DNA of 10,723 bases from Thalassiosira profunda (GCA_036939355.1 JALLAP010000806.1:1-10723); one strand, 5' to 3'. Numbered from the stretch's first letter, positions 1 through 6,665 are shown. Notes: generated by a model not told the origin, from the letters alone. Program-made: numbers and translations.

Positions 1-90
1 CTGCTGGGGGGCAAGAAGAAGAAACGGAAGAAGAAGCCGGAGGCCAAGAAGGGGGCGCTGATGGACTTCCTTTCGTCGCTGAACGATTGA
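1..90 (+). CDS. C-terminal end of a Lys-rich protein (gene K, left copy, partial)
   Basis: The window opens inside this gene. The first 29 codons are in frame and end at TGA (88-90). The peptide begins LLGG, has a run of basic residues (KKKKRKKK), then PEAKKG and the C-terminal motif LMDFLSSLND. It matches the last 29 residues of the minus-strand gene at the right edge with a single base change (GCG Ala here, GAG Glu there). The basic run could act as a nuclear or nucleolar localisation signal; that is inference. Everything upstream lies outside the window, so it cannot be told whether this copy is complete. It is followed on the same strand by the m gene after a 271-bp gap, and the same K-then-m order is kept in the inverted right copy. 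Confidence 0.8.
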   Translation: MLGGKKKKRKKKPEAKKGALMDFLSSLND

Positions 91-361
91 GGTTTGCGCT
101 TACCTTACGTTGCCTGTGGTTGCCAACAGGTCAGAGCCAACACTGATTCAGAGTCTACATTCGTATTGTCGGATGCGAAGAATGAATGACAGGATTGAGA
201 CCAGCTGCTTGCCTGTCAACTACTGGTCCCTTCGTTTCTGGGTTACCTACGCAAGCGAAGTTTGCCTGTTGTCCTTTGATGATTGATGAGAACCCCGCCA
301 ACCAAGCGACAACGTTCCACCTCCTTAGGCGCACACAACGCGATAGAACAAAAGAGATGCA
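91..361 (+). other. Intergenic region between K and m, left copy
   Basis: No gene is visible here. The stretch should hold the 3' UTR of K and the promoter and 5' leader of m. It is clearly homologous to the reverse complement of 9872-10168 (about 85% by eye), with small indels that look like slippage: CTAC occurs once here and twice on the right, and a TTGTCC-containing stretch is duplicated on the right. The first 19 bases after the K stop are identical in the two copies; similarity then drops. No clear TATA box or AATAAA is seen. Confidence 0.6.
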
Positions 362-365
362 ATGA
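357..365 (+). promoter_or_regulatory. Minimal uORF (ATG CAA TGA) overlapping the m start codon
   Basis: An ATG at 357-359 is followed by CAA and TGA; the TGA overlaps the main ATG at 362-364 (ATGA overlap). A scanning ribosome would meet this start five bases before the m start. The right copy has a 2-bp shorter sequence here and lacks the upstream ATG. If the leader includes this site, it could lower initiation of the left m copy or require termination-reinitiation. The effect is inferred; the sequence is seen. Confidence 0.5.
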
Positions 366-1264
366 AACCCTTATCAAATTATGAAGACCGAAGTGAAGAC
401 GGTGAAGGAGTGGTGGCGGCAGCTCCCGCCTCACGCGACCCGGGCGCATTATTGTGGGCGATTTGGCCGCTGACAGCAATAATCGCCTTGGCTTTTACCT
501 CAATATCCCTGTTTCCCTGTCACTACGCGAAAACGCACATCAGAGTGCGTGGAGAATTGAGGGAAAATCAGATAGGGCTCATGAATTACCAAGGTTATTC
601 TGGATGCAATCTCTATGCTGGGGGTCACTTTGGCATGTCATCAGAGCCATGGCGAAGCTTTGTTGATTCTCAAATGAAAAGTGCGCAGGCTTTTGGATTC
701 ACTGCATTTGTTCTGGGCTGCATAACAGTTTTGGTTACTTGGTTTTGCCTCATGCCTTGCTGTGGCAAGCGCTGCCCGAGAACGAATGGGGGGGTAGCGG
801 GTGGCATCTTGTTTTTCGTTGGAGTTTATCAGCTCCTGACCCTCCTCATTCTTTCATCTGATGTGTGCTCCAACGGGTGCAAGCTGAGTTACGGAGGCAT
901 TTTGGGATTCATCGGTGCTTTCTTGTGGACAGCCATGGCTGTTCTGTGTTGCTTGGATACTTTCGAGGGCCCCAGAAGAGTCGCCAATGAAGCAGACATT
1001 GCACCGGTGGGACGAGATATATCAAACGAAAGATCCGCAGACGTTACAATTGCTGTCGCGCCTTCGCCAACGGATAACGAGTCGCCAGAGCAGATGCTGC
1101 GGAGTGCTGAGGAAAACTCACATCGCCAAACACAAACTTCGGACGCAGATCGCGCGGGCGAATACGCCCTCTTCCTCCTCGGCATTAGCCCGCTTATCAT
1201 ATTGGGTATCGTTGTATTGGTCGTTGTTTTTGTCGTCCACAGAATTGTACAAGGGATACACTAA
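362..1264 (+). CDS. Unknown multi-TM membrane protein with a Cys-bearing loop (gene m, left copy, full length)
   Basis: A 300-residue protein with no introns needed. Hydrophobic segments lie at about 30-52, 108-131, 144-165, 177-198 and 268-293, giving four clustered TM helices, then a hydrophilic linker (199-266, rich in E, S, T, D) and a fifth, very hydrophobic C-terminal helix. The TM1-TM2 loop carries C53 and C82 (SGCNLY) and the TM3-TM4 loop carries C169 and C173 (CSNGC), which could form disulfides on the extracytosolic side. A cytosolic Cys cluster, CCGKRC, lies between TM2 and TM3. The four-TM core recalls MARVEL- or claudin-like topology and uncharacterised protist proteins with a GLMNYQG-type motif after TM1, but I do not recognise a family and assign no function. 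The start is supported by the conserved MKPL in the right copy. The stop is 63 bp from the convergent E stop. The right copy is shortened by frameshifts, so this is the intact reference. Confidence 0.8.
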   Translation: MKPLSNYEDRSEDGEGVVAAAPASRDPGALLWAIWPLTAIIALAFTSISLFPCHYAKTHIRVRGELRENQIGLMNYQGYSGCNLYAGGHFGMSSEPWRSFVDSQMKSAQAFGFTAFVLGCITVLVTWFCLMPCCGKRCPRTNGGVAGGILFFVGVYQLLTLLILSSDVCSNGCKLSYGGILGFIGAFLWTAMAVLCCLDTFEGPRRVANEADIAPVGRDISNERSADVTIAVAPSPTDNESPEQMLRSAEENSHRQTQTSDADRAGEYALFLLGISPLIILGIVVLVVVFVVHRIVQGIH

Positions 1265-1327
1265 GCCGAGCAGCTGCTCACAACATCATAGGGTTCTGAC
1301 GCTAACATTCCTCTGAGCTAATGCGCA

Positions 1328-2353
1328 TCAATCCATCTTCTTCGCCACCGCTTGTGCGGAGTTCACGAGGCATCCCGTCACCAATCCCACGGTCACGAAG
1401 ACGCCGCCCACGATCCCCACCAGCGAGCTCAGGAAGACGAACCAATTCTCCCGACTCTCCACGTGACGGACGGCCAGCGGCGTGAAGTCATAAGTAAGCA
1501 ACAACCCCGGCAAAAGCGTGGAGCGCTGCGCCGCGAGAGTTTCGGGCTGAACGATGTGCCGGCTCACCGACGCCTGGTAAGTCTCCCTCGCCGCGTGGAA
1601 CGTCCGCTTGTACGTCGTGGGCACCAGCTTCACTGCGACGTTCGCCAGCGCCACCCCCGACCCGTTGTCCATCACATGCGCCGCATTCTGCAGCGGATTG
1701 TCCCCCGGCGGGAACGGCGCCCCAAACGTAATGTCGTGAACGAAGTGGGTGACGTTCGGCAGCTTCCCGTGAAATGGATCGGGATCCCGCGACGGATCCA
1801 CCCCGAACGATAGCAAAGATGTGGCGCGCCTCCACGCGTCCGGAGAAACCGAGACGCTCAGCGTGCCCCCCACGCGGGGGGCGTGCAATGTCCCTGTTAA
1901 GGTGCACCCCTCCGAACGCTTTTGGGTCGAGGCCACCTCCCTCCCGAACCCCCCGACGGCCGCCTTCTTGTACTCGTCGACTGTCGGCTTCCTCTTGGTG
2001 AATGTAAATGGTGGCTTGTGGTAATGCTCAAACTTCCCAGAGCTCAGACTGTTGCCATCATGACTGTAATCCAACGCGCTGCAGTGTAAATGCGGAAAGG
2101 TCACGTGCACCCGCAGCGGAATGCGATGGCCCACCAACTGCCGCGCGTTGGCATTGTTGAAGAGCGCCGAGGGCACCGAATCGGCGAGGTGCATGGAGTG
2201 CCGCGTCTCGACGCGGAGGTAAAGGATGGTTTGGGAGAGGAGGAGGAGGCCCGCCGCGAGGGCGGCGACGAGGGTGATGGCGCCGCCAGCCACAGATCTT
2301 TCCCGGATGCCGTCGACGGGCTTGGCGAAGGCGTCGTAGGAGCGGATGCCCAT
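1328..2353 (-). CDS. ERGIC/Erv41-Erv46 family ER-Golgi cargo receptor (gene E, copy 1)
   Basis: A 341-residue membrane protein. N-terminal motif YDAFAKPVDGIRERSVAGG precedes TM1 (about 22-46), as in the ERGIC N-terminal domain. Next comes a luminal domain with VHVTFPHLHC (82-91), EGCTLTGTLH (148-157), THFVHDITFG (202-211), VKLVPTTY (241-248) and PGLLLTYDFTPLAV (282-295). TM2 (about 304-329) carries the family's IVGGVFVTVG. The protein ends KKMD, a dilysine COPI retrieval signal. Potential N-glycosylation sites are N200 (NVT) and N230 (NGS). Family members cycle between ER and Golgi and retrieve ER residents or load cargo. The luminal part is short: the CCxxC-type Cys segment typical of Erv46/ERGIC3 is absent, so Erv41/ERGIC1/2-type or a lineage-specific form is possible. 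The frame stays open upstream to 2542, but ATG at 2351-2353 is conserved in both copies and that extension lies antisense to Y. It shares a 136-bp divergent promoter with Y. Confidence 0.88.
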   Translation of the reverse strand: MGIRSYDAFAKPVDGIRERSVAGGAITLVAALAAGLLLLSQTILYLRVETRHSMHLADSVPSALFNNANARQLVGHRIPLRVHVTFPHLHCSALDYSHDGNSLSSGKFEHYHKPPFTFTKRKPTVDEYKKAAVGGFGREVASTQKRSEGCTLTGTLHAPRVGGTLSVSVSPDAWRRATSLLSFGVDPSRDPDPFHGKLPNVTHFVHDITFGAPFPPGDNPLQNAAHVMDNGSGVALANVAVKLVPTTYKRTFHAARETYQASVSRHIVQPETLAAQRSTLLPGLLLTYDFTPLAVRHVESRENWFVFLSSLVGIVGGVFVTVGLVTGCLVNSAQAVAKKMD

Positions 2354-2489
2354 GGTTGTTTGAGCGGAGCGAGGGTGCTTTGAGTTGTGTCGGCCAGTTT
2401 GTGTCGAGAAAATTGCAAGGTTGTCCGAGATGGTTGTCCGAGTCCGCCGCCACTTCTCTTCTCCGCTCCTCTCGCCCGACGAAGCAACG
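2354..2489. promoter_or_regulatory. Bidirectional promoter between E and Y, copy 1
   Basis: These 136 bp separate the divergent E and Y start codons and must hold both core promoters and leaders. A 40-bp core at 2379-2418 is kept in copy 2 (7763-7802) with one mismatch; it ends in GAGAAAATTGCAA, with the palindrome TTGCAA at 2413-2418. The Y-proximal part is CT-rich (TTCTCTTCTCCGCTCCTCTC), as is common near initiator sites. There is no clear TATA box. It lacks the G-rich insertion found in copy 2. Confidence 0.65.
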
Positions 2490-3467
2490 ATGGCCCTCGC
2501 CCCAGACGGACGCCTGCGTAACACCACCGCGTGCCTCCCCATCGCCTACGGCTCCGTCGCCTTCTACCGGGGTCCCCAGTCGGACGAGCATCGGACCCAC
2601 CGATGGACTTTGTTTGTCAGATCGCCCGATCCCAAATTCGATCTGAGCCAGGCGATTGCCAAGGTCGTGTTCCAGCTGCACCCGAGCTTTCCCAAGCCGA
2701 CGCGGGAATTGACCGAGCCGCCGTACGAGGTGACGGAGATGGGATGGGGGGAGTTCGAGGCGAGCATTAGGATTGTTTGGAGGGAGGAGGCCGATGAACG
2801 GTCGACCATCGTGAGTTGTTGATGTCTGTCCATCGGATGTGCATTTTCATTTTGCTTGCTTGCTCATGATTGTGGGTGGCGCCGGCATTGCAGCTCACGC
2901 ACGGGATAAGATTGTATCCCAATCGGGCCCCGGCCACTGCGGCCAACCCTTCGGCGTACATGAACACCACAGTTCCAGGTGAGTGGATTGCGTTTCATTT
3001 GCAATTCAGATGCTATGCTAACAGCATTTTACCTACCAGTGGTCGCCGAGAAATACGACGAGGTGGTCTTCACCAACCCCAAAATGGAATTCCACAAATC
3101 CCTGCTGGACGGGCACAAACAGAAGAAGCTCCGATACCCCCTCTCGAACGAACAATCCGTGGCGGACCACTTCCGGACTTACGGAGACGAGGAGGATGTG
3201 AAATCGATGCTCGAGGCGAAGAAGTTCCTCGAGGGGGAATTGCGCAACGTGAAGGATCGATTGATAAGGGCGGACGCCGAGTTGGAGGAGGCGAAGCACG
3301 CGCTGGCTGTTACGAAGGAAATGGAGGTGGCCGGAGGGACTGGCGTGGCTGCGCCCAGCTGCGGGGCGGCGAAGGATGGCGCGAAAGAAAAGGGGAAGCC
3401 GGGGCGGAAGCCGAAGAAGAAGGACAAGTCGTCGGAACCCGCGGGAAAGAAGGCGAAGACGAGTTGA
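2490..3467 (+). CDS. YEATS-domain protein, GAS41/Yaf9 type (gene Y, copy 1; two introns)
   Basis: Exons 2490-2810, 2894-2978 and 3040-3467 give 277 residues. Introns are 2811-2893 (83 nt, GTGAGT...CAG) and 2979-3039 (61 nt, GTGAGT...CAG, with TGCTAAC at 3016-3022). Both splices keep frame and join a continuous YEATS fold. The YEATS domain spans about 15-150: YGSVAFY (20-26), HRTHRWTLFV (34-43), FQLHPSF (61-67), PPYEVTEMGWGEFE (77-90), LTHGIRLYP across the first splice. By alignment to GAS41/AF9, S66, F67 and W86 are the likely acyl-lysine pocket residues. A coiled coil (about 186-230) and a basic tail with an AT-hook-like PGRKPKKK follow. GAS41/Yaf9 proteins read acylated histone H3 in SWR1 and NuA4/TIP60 complexes in the nucleus; AF9-like or Taf14-like roles are less likely given the short coiled-coil tail. 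The start is the ATG conserved in both copies, although the frame is open upstream to 2385. Confidence 0.9.
2811..2893 (+). other. Intron 1 of Y, copy 1
   Basis: GTGAGT donor directly after an ATC codon (phase 0) and acceptor GGCATTGCAG. Relative to copy 2 it carries two small insertions (a repeated CATTTT-type stretch and GGGT), giving 83 nt against 73 nt; otherwise nearly identical. Splicing is inferred from the joined YEATS reading frame. Confidence 0.85.
2979..3039 (+). other. Intron 2 of Y, copy 1
   Basis: GTGAGT donor after CCAG and acceptor CTACCAG. It splits a Val codon (phase 1). TGCTAAC at 3016-3022 ends 17 nt before exon 3, a good branch-point position, and the same spacing is kept in copy 2. 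Length 61 nt, among the shorter spliceosomal introns. Confidence 0.85.
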
Positions 3468-3526
3468 TGCGTTACAATTAGCTCTGTACTGGTTGGAATG
3501 CACCGTATACTAGAGAGAGGCGCCGA
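3468..3526. other. Convergent 3' spacer between Y copy 1 and RRP15
   Basis: Only 59 bp separate the two stop codons, so the 3' UTRs almost certainly overlap. No canonical AATAAA is visible. Resemblance to the sequence after Y copy 2 fades within about 10-25 bp of the stop. Confidence 0.6.
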
Positions 3527-4759
3527 TCAGCCGCTCGCGGAGGCCTCGTCGAAATCGTTGCCGTCCACCTCCTCGTCGTCGTCGTCCGAGATCTCCTTGT
3601 CCCAATCCTTCAGCTTGGAATTCATCATGAAGTCGTCCTTCAATGCGTTCCACCCGCCCTGCTCCTTCTTGGCCGCAGTCACGTTCGATCCCGACATGCC
3701 ACTGTCCTTCTCCGCATCTTTGCCCCCCGCAGTGCCAGAGGCGGCGCTCTTCTTGATCAGGTCCAAGAAGCCGTGTTTGGTCTTGACCCCCTCCTCCCCC
3801 ACCTTTTGCTTCTTGTACCCCTCCTGCGCGCGGTGCCGCCGCTCCTCCTCCCGCGCCGTCGCTTCGGCTGCGGCCGCCGCCCGATGCTTCGAGATGGCGT
3901 TGAACAGCGCGACGACGCCCCGCGTGGCGATCCTCCTGTGGGTCCGCTCCGCCTCGATTTCCTTTGCCACCGCCACGGCCTCCTGGCTTGCCTCCGGGCT
4001 CGCCTCCTCGCCCTTCTGTTCCTCCTCCGTTCCATCGTCGCGCTTCCGCTTCTTCTTCCGCTTGCCCTCCCTCAATTTCTTGGCGGACATGCCTGCGGTG
4101 GGCGCGAGGGGGAGGCGCATGGCCGACAGGTTCTCCGCGCGGCGGGATTGCCGCTTCTTCCGCAGGGCCTGCTCTTCCGTTTTGAGCTTCTGCTGCAATC
4201 GCTGCAACGGCGTGGTGGTTTTGGAGAGGACGACCGGCTTGGCCTGAGAGGCTGGTTTGGCGTCCGACGGCGGTTGGAACATTGATTGGCCGCCGAGGAT
4301 GCGGGACATGGCGTTGGCCATTCCGAGGGATTTGGCGTCGGGCATCGTTTCGTCGTTGTAGTCGTCGTCGCTGTCGTTTTGTTCATCCTCTTCTTCTTCG
4401 CTGTCGTCGCGCCTATCTTCGGCCGCCTTTTTGTGTGTCTTCGTTCCGCCGTCTTTGGCCTTCATCTTCTCCGCGTAGACATCCGCATAATCGTCGTCGC
4501 TGTCGGCCGACTCGCCACCCTCCGAGTCGGATCTGCCTCCCTCCTCTACCGGCCCGGCCGGGTCTGCATCCTCCCCGTCGCCCCCGGGGCCATCATCTCC
4601 ATCGCTGCCATCGCTGTCGGCCTCCTCGTCGCTCGACCCCGCGAACCGATCGAGGTTCCCGAGCTCCTCCTCCAGCCGTTGTTTCTCCTCGGCCTCCTTC
4701 TTGGCCTTGGCGTCGCCGCCGCCGCCCTTCCTCTTCTTCTTGACGTGGTGCCGCACCAT
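3527..4759 (-). CDS. RRP15: RRP15-like pre-60S ribosome biogenesis factor
   Basis: A 410-residue, highly charged protein. The N terminus is basic (MVRHHVKKKRKGG), followed by an acidic, low-complexity region of D/E/S/G (about 41-138). The conserved RRP15 core then runs in order: MANAMSRILGG (147-157), VLSKTTTPLQRLQQKLKTE (177-195) with following RKKR, ERTHRRIATRGVVALFNAIS (271-290), FLDLIKKS (331-338) and WNALKDDFMMNSKLKDWDKE (370-389), then an acidic tail. Rrp15 family members are nucleolar and needed for processing of the 27S pre-rRNA and 60S assembly. KRKKKRKR (233-240) is a likely nucleolar signal. The ATG at 4757-4759 is chosen because it begins a typical basic N terminus; the frame is open upstream to 4861, but that extension is nondescript and would fill most of the promoter shared with the RBM42 gene. 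It is longer than yeast Rrp15, mostly through the acidic region. Confidence 0.85.
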   Translation of the reverse strand: MVRHHVKKKRKGGGGDAKAKKEAEEKQRLEEELGNLDRFAGSSDEEADSDGSDGDDGPGGDGEDADPAGPVEEGGRSDSEGGESADSDDDYADVYAEKMKAKDGGTKTHKKAAEDRRDDSEEEEDEQNDSDDDYNDETMPDAKSLGMANAMSRILGGQSMFQPPSDAKPASQAKPVVLSKTTTPLQRLQQKLKTEEQALRKKRQSRRAENLSAMRLPLAPTAGMSAKKLREGKRKKKRKRDDGTEEEQKGEEASPEASQEAVAVAKEIEAERTHRRIATRGVVALFNAISKHRAAAAAEATAREEERRHRAQEGYKKQKVGEEGVKTKHGFLDLIKKSAASGTAGGKDAEKDSGMSGSNVTAAKKEQGGWNALKDDFMMNSKLKDWDKEISDDDDEEVDGNDFDEASASG

Positions 4760-4925
4760 CGCGTTGGATTGGTTGTGGAGGTGAGTGAAGGGGTTGATTG
4801 TGTGATTGTGGTTTTGCAACAAAAAATGGGTGGCCACGAGAGCTCCCACCAACCCGCCCAATCCGCGGCGCCCACATCTCCCTGCGATACCCGCGCCGCC
4901 CCGCTACGCTGCACCCATCGCCGCC
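4760..4925. promoter_or_regulatory. Bidirectional promoter of RRP15-like and RBM42-like genes
   Basis: These 166 bp separate two divergent start codons. The RRP15 side is T/G-rich and carries ATTGG (a reverse CCAAT box) at about 4768-4772. TTGCAA at 4814-4819 also occurs in both E-Y promoters. The RBM42 side is very C-rich and ends CATCGCCGCC before ATGG, a strong Kozak-like start. There is no obvious TATA box. Shared control of a ribosome biogenesis gene and an RNA-binding protein gene is plausible but inferred. Confidence 0.6.
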
Positions 4926-5696
4926 ATGGACGACCTGGACGCCTTCTTCGACGAGGTCGACACGGCCGTCAAGGAGGTCGAGGAAAAGGCCGAGGACGAG
5001 GCCGCCGCAGACGCGGCAAAGCAGCCCGCCGGTAAACCATCCTCAGCCGCCGCGGAGGACGAGGAGCGCCCCGCCAAGCGGGCCAAGGTGGCGGCCTCCT
5101 CGGCCCCGGTCAAGAACCTCGTGGCCTCCTCCGTCCCCGTCATCTCCATCGCGCCCCCTCTGCCGCCCGGGCCGCCCCCCTCCGCTGCATCGAGCGCCAT
5201 CCCCCCGCCGCCCCCGCCGGCCTCTCTGAACGCGTCCATACTCTCCAACCCCGACGCGCCCCACCCGCCGCCGCCCCCTCCCCTCCCGCCGGCGGCGCAA
5301 ACCAACCCGAATGCCAAGCCCAACGTCCGCTCGGCCGCGGGGGAAACGTGGACGGACCCCACCCTCGCCCAGTGGCCCGAGAACGACTTTCGATTGTTCG
5401 TGGGCAACCTCGCCAAGGATCTCAAGCAGCATCACTTGGAACAGCACTTTGGCAAATACCCCAGCTTCGCCATGGCTCGGATCATGTACAACAAGACCGA
5501 CGGCAAAAGCCGGGGGTACGGCTTCGTGAGCGTGTTGGACCCGAAGGACTGCGCCAAGGCGATTCGGGAGATGGACCAGAGCTGGCTGGGGAGTCGGCCC
5601 ATCAAGGTGAAGCTGAGCGAGTGGAAGGATCGGGAGTGGAAGGAGGTGAAGAAACGGGGGAAGATGGAAAAGCGGAAGAAGCGGCGGCAGTTTTGA
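4926..5696 (+). CDS. RBM42: RBM42-like RRM RNA-binding protein
   Basis: A 256-residue protein with no intron. The N terminus is acidic (MDDLDAFFDEVD) and is followed by an Ala/Lys region with a bipartite-like KRAK (51-54), then a proline-rich low-complexity linker (about 77-122, two runs of six prolines). One RRM sits at the C terminus (about 154-231). The RBM42 signature TWTDPTLAQWPENDFRLFVG (141-160) leads into RNP2 (LFVGNL, 157-162); RNP1 is RGYGFVSV (196-203). After the RRM come SRPIKVKLSEWKDREWKE and a basic C terminus (KRKKRRQF). The W-x-DP-L-x-WPEND lead-in and SxWKDR tail are diagnostic of RBM42. Animal RBM42 binds hnRNP K and mRNA and is linked to splicing and stress granules; the role here is inferred from family. 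The ATG has a CCGCCATGG context. RNP1 ends in Val where an aromatic is usual. Confidence 0.9.
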   Translation: MDDLDAFFDEVDTAVKEVEEKAEDEAAADAAKQPAGKPSSAAAEDEERPAKRAKVAASSAPVKNLVASSVPVISIAPPLPPGPPPSAASSAIPPPPPPASLNASILSNPDAPHPPPPPPLPPAAQTNPNAKPNVRSAAGETWTDPTLAQWPENDFRLFVGNLAKDLKQHHLEQHFGKYPSFAMARIMYNKTDGKSRGYGFVSVLDPKDCAKAIREMDQSWLGSRPIKVKLSEWKDREWKEVKKRGKMEKRKKRRQF

Positions 5697-6665
5697 GTGT
5701 GATGTGTTGAGGCACGACACAATGCAAACTTGAGAGGGATGGCGTTTATGATGTGAGTGTCGAGTTTATTTTGGCGGTATGGAGAGGAGCGGAGAAGTAA
5801 AGGGTCGTCATGCGGCAGATTGGGGTTTGTTGACTGACAGGCGCCTCGTGTGCCAGTCTTCTTTCAACCAACACGCCCCTATTGTTGCACGGCAAGCGAA
5901 AAGATGGATGGTCGCGGATCTTGGGAGGGGTATCGTTCACTTCACTTGCGGCTCGGCGCTCGCTGTCTTGCGAATTGACGCGTTGTTAAGCAAGCGTAGG
6001 CCTTGGTCTTCGACGTGTTTGGGGCCCCCAGAGGAGAACCCTGCCGGTGAGGTACAGTTTGGCCGGCGGACCACGACAAACAGTGGGTGCTGCAGCGGTT
6101 TCAACGCCAAACCCTCGGTCACTTAGTGATGGTGGGCGATGGAATTTGGGAAAGTGAACTGCATGATCGAAACCCCGTCCCTTTGGACGTGCCGTCCGCT
6201 GCTCTTTTTGCATTGCCGACTGTCTGTGGACCCGAAAACAAATGGCGGGGGGTCCGACCGTAATGTTTGGTCGCTTTGGGGTGGGACCCCTCGTCGCTAA
6301 GAAGCGGACGTTGAAATAGGTTTCCCGTGGCGTCGATGCAACGTGAGAAGTGACTTTGGCCGCACATTCCTGACTATTTTTTCTTCCATCAGGTGTTATG
6401 CGAAGTGACACTAAATGTGAAATGCAGAGCCTCCTGACGCAACCAATGAGATAAAACCAATGAGATACAGTGATGGAGCCCGATCTTTGGTGTTGGAACC
6501 ACACCCAGAAATTCTGTTGTCTCTTTTGCTTTTGGCGGAGGGAGACATGGGTTATCCGACTTCGATGATGAAATTGTTGCATGCATCGTGAAAGTGTTCC
6601 AGAGAATGCATCGAGACCAAATAGGCATACGATAGCGACGAATAAAACTTTCCTCGCCCATAACA
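5697..6665. other. 969-bp spacer without a convincing gene
   Basis: It lies between the RBM42 stop and the E copy 2 stop and should contain both 3' UTRs. Open frames of 60-265 codons exist on both strands but show no recognisable domain and overlap each other; the longest on the minus strand begins antisense within E. Visible small signals are TTTATT at 5765-5770 (AATAAA on the minus strand), AATAAA at 6641-6646, a splice-acceptor-like pyrimidine tract ending in AG at 6391-6392, and a tandem CCAAT-containing repeat at 6441-6466. It is visibly less GC-rich than the flanking genes. I see no similarity to other parts of the window. Confidence 0.55.
6441..6466. repeat. Two-unit tandem repeat with CCAAT boxes
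   Basis: AACCAATGAGAT occurs at 6441-6452 and again at 6455-6466, a 14-bp period, giving CCAAT at 6443-6447 and 6457-6461. Two CCAAT boxes close together can be promoter elements, but no gene start follows convincingly on either strand, so this may be simple local duplication. Confidence 0.6.

Larger units (their letters stand above)
1..1245 (+). repeat. Inverted repeat of the K-m block, left arm (cut by window edge)
   Basis: Pairs with 8959-10258 in opposite orientation: K tail, intergenic region and m in the same order. Similarity is very high in K (one change in 90 bp), lower in the intergenic region and m, and ends around the fifth TM helix of m. Confidence 0.85.
1326..3475 (+). repeat. 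Direct repeat of the E-Y gene pair, copy 1
   Basis: The block pairs with 6664-8862 in the same orientation. It covers both genes, their shared promoter and both Y introns. Similarity starts just before the E stop codon and fades within about 10-25 bp after the Y stop codon. Coding exons differ by about 5-6% by counting samples by eye, almost all synonymous. Confidence 0.85.

Noticed and set aside
2385..2489. 35-codon in-frame upstream extension of Y copy 1
   Set aside because: It lies in the shared promoter, covers the conserved core element, and has no matching reading frame in copy 2. The MALAPDG start is common to both.
2354..2542. 63-codon N-terminal extension of E copy 1 (frame open from an ATG at 2542)
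   Set aside because: It runs antisense into Y exon 1, has no counterpart in copy 2 as a continuous frame, and the ATG at 2351-2353 is conserved in both copies with a normal ERGIC-family N terminus.
2058..2681. 207-codon minus-strand frame across the E-Y promoter
   Set aside because: It overlaps two well-supported genes in wrong frames; it is an antisense shadow of Y and a frame-shifted shadow of E.
3498..4285. Long plus-strand open frames opposite RRP15
   Set aside because: They are antisense shadows caused by GC-rich third positions; the translations are low-complexity Pro/Leu/Arg/Ser.
4760..4861. 34-codon upstream extension of the RRP15-like gene
   Set aside because: It fills most of the divergent promoter with sequence that does not look like an RRP15 N terminus; the basic MVRHHVKKKRK start is more typical.
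5745..5842. Possible C/D-box snoRNA (ATGATG-like C box near 5748, CTGA near 5836, short GGCG/CGCC flanks)
   Set aside because: The C box does not match the RTGATGA consensus, the terminal stem is only four pairs and not adjacent to the boxes, and no internal C'/D' boxes are seen.
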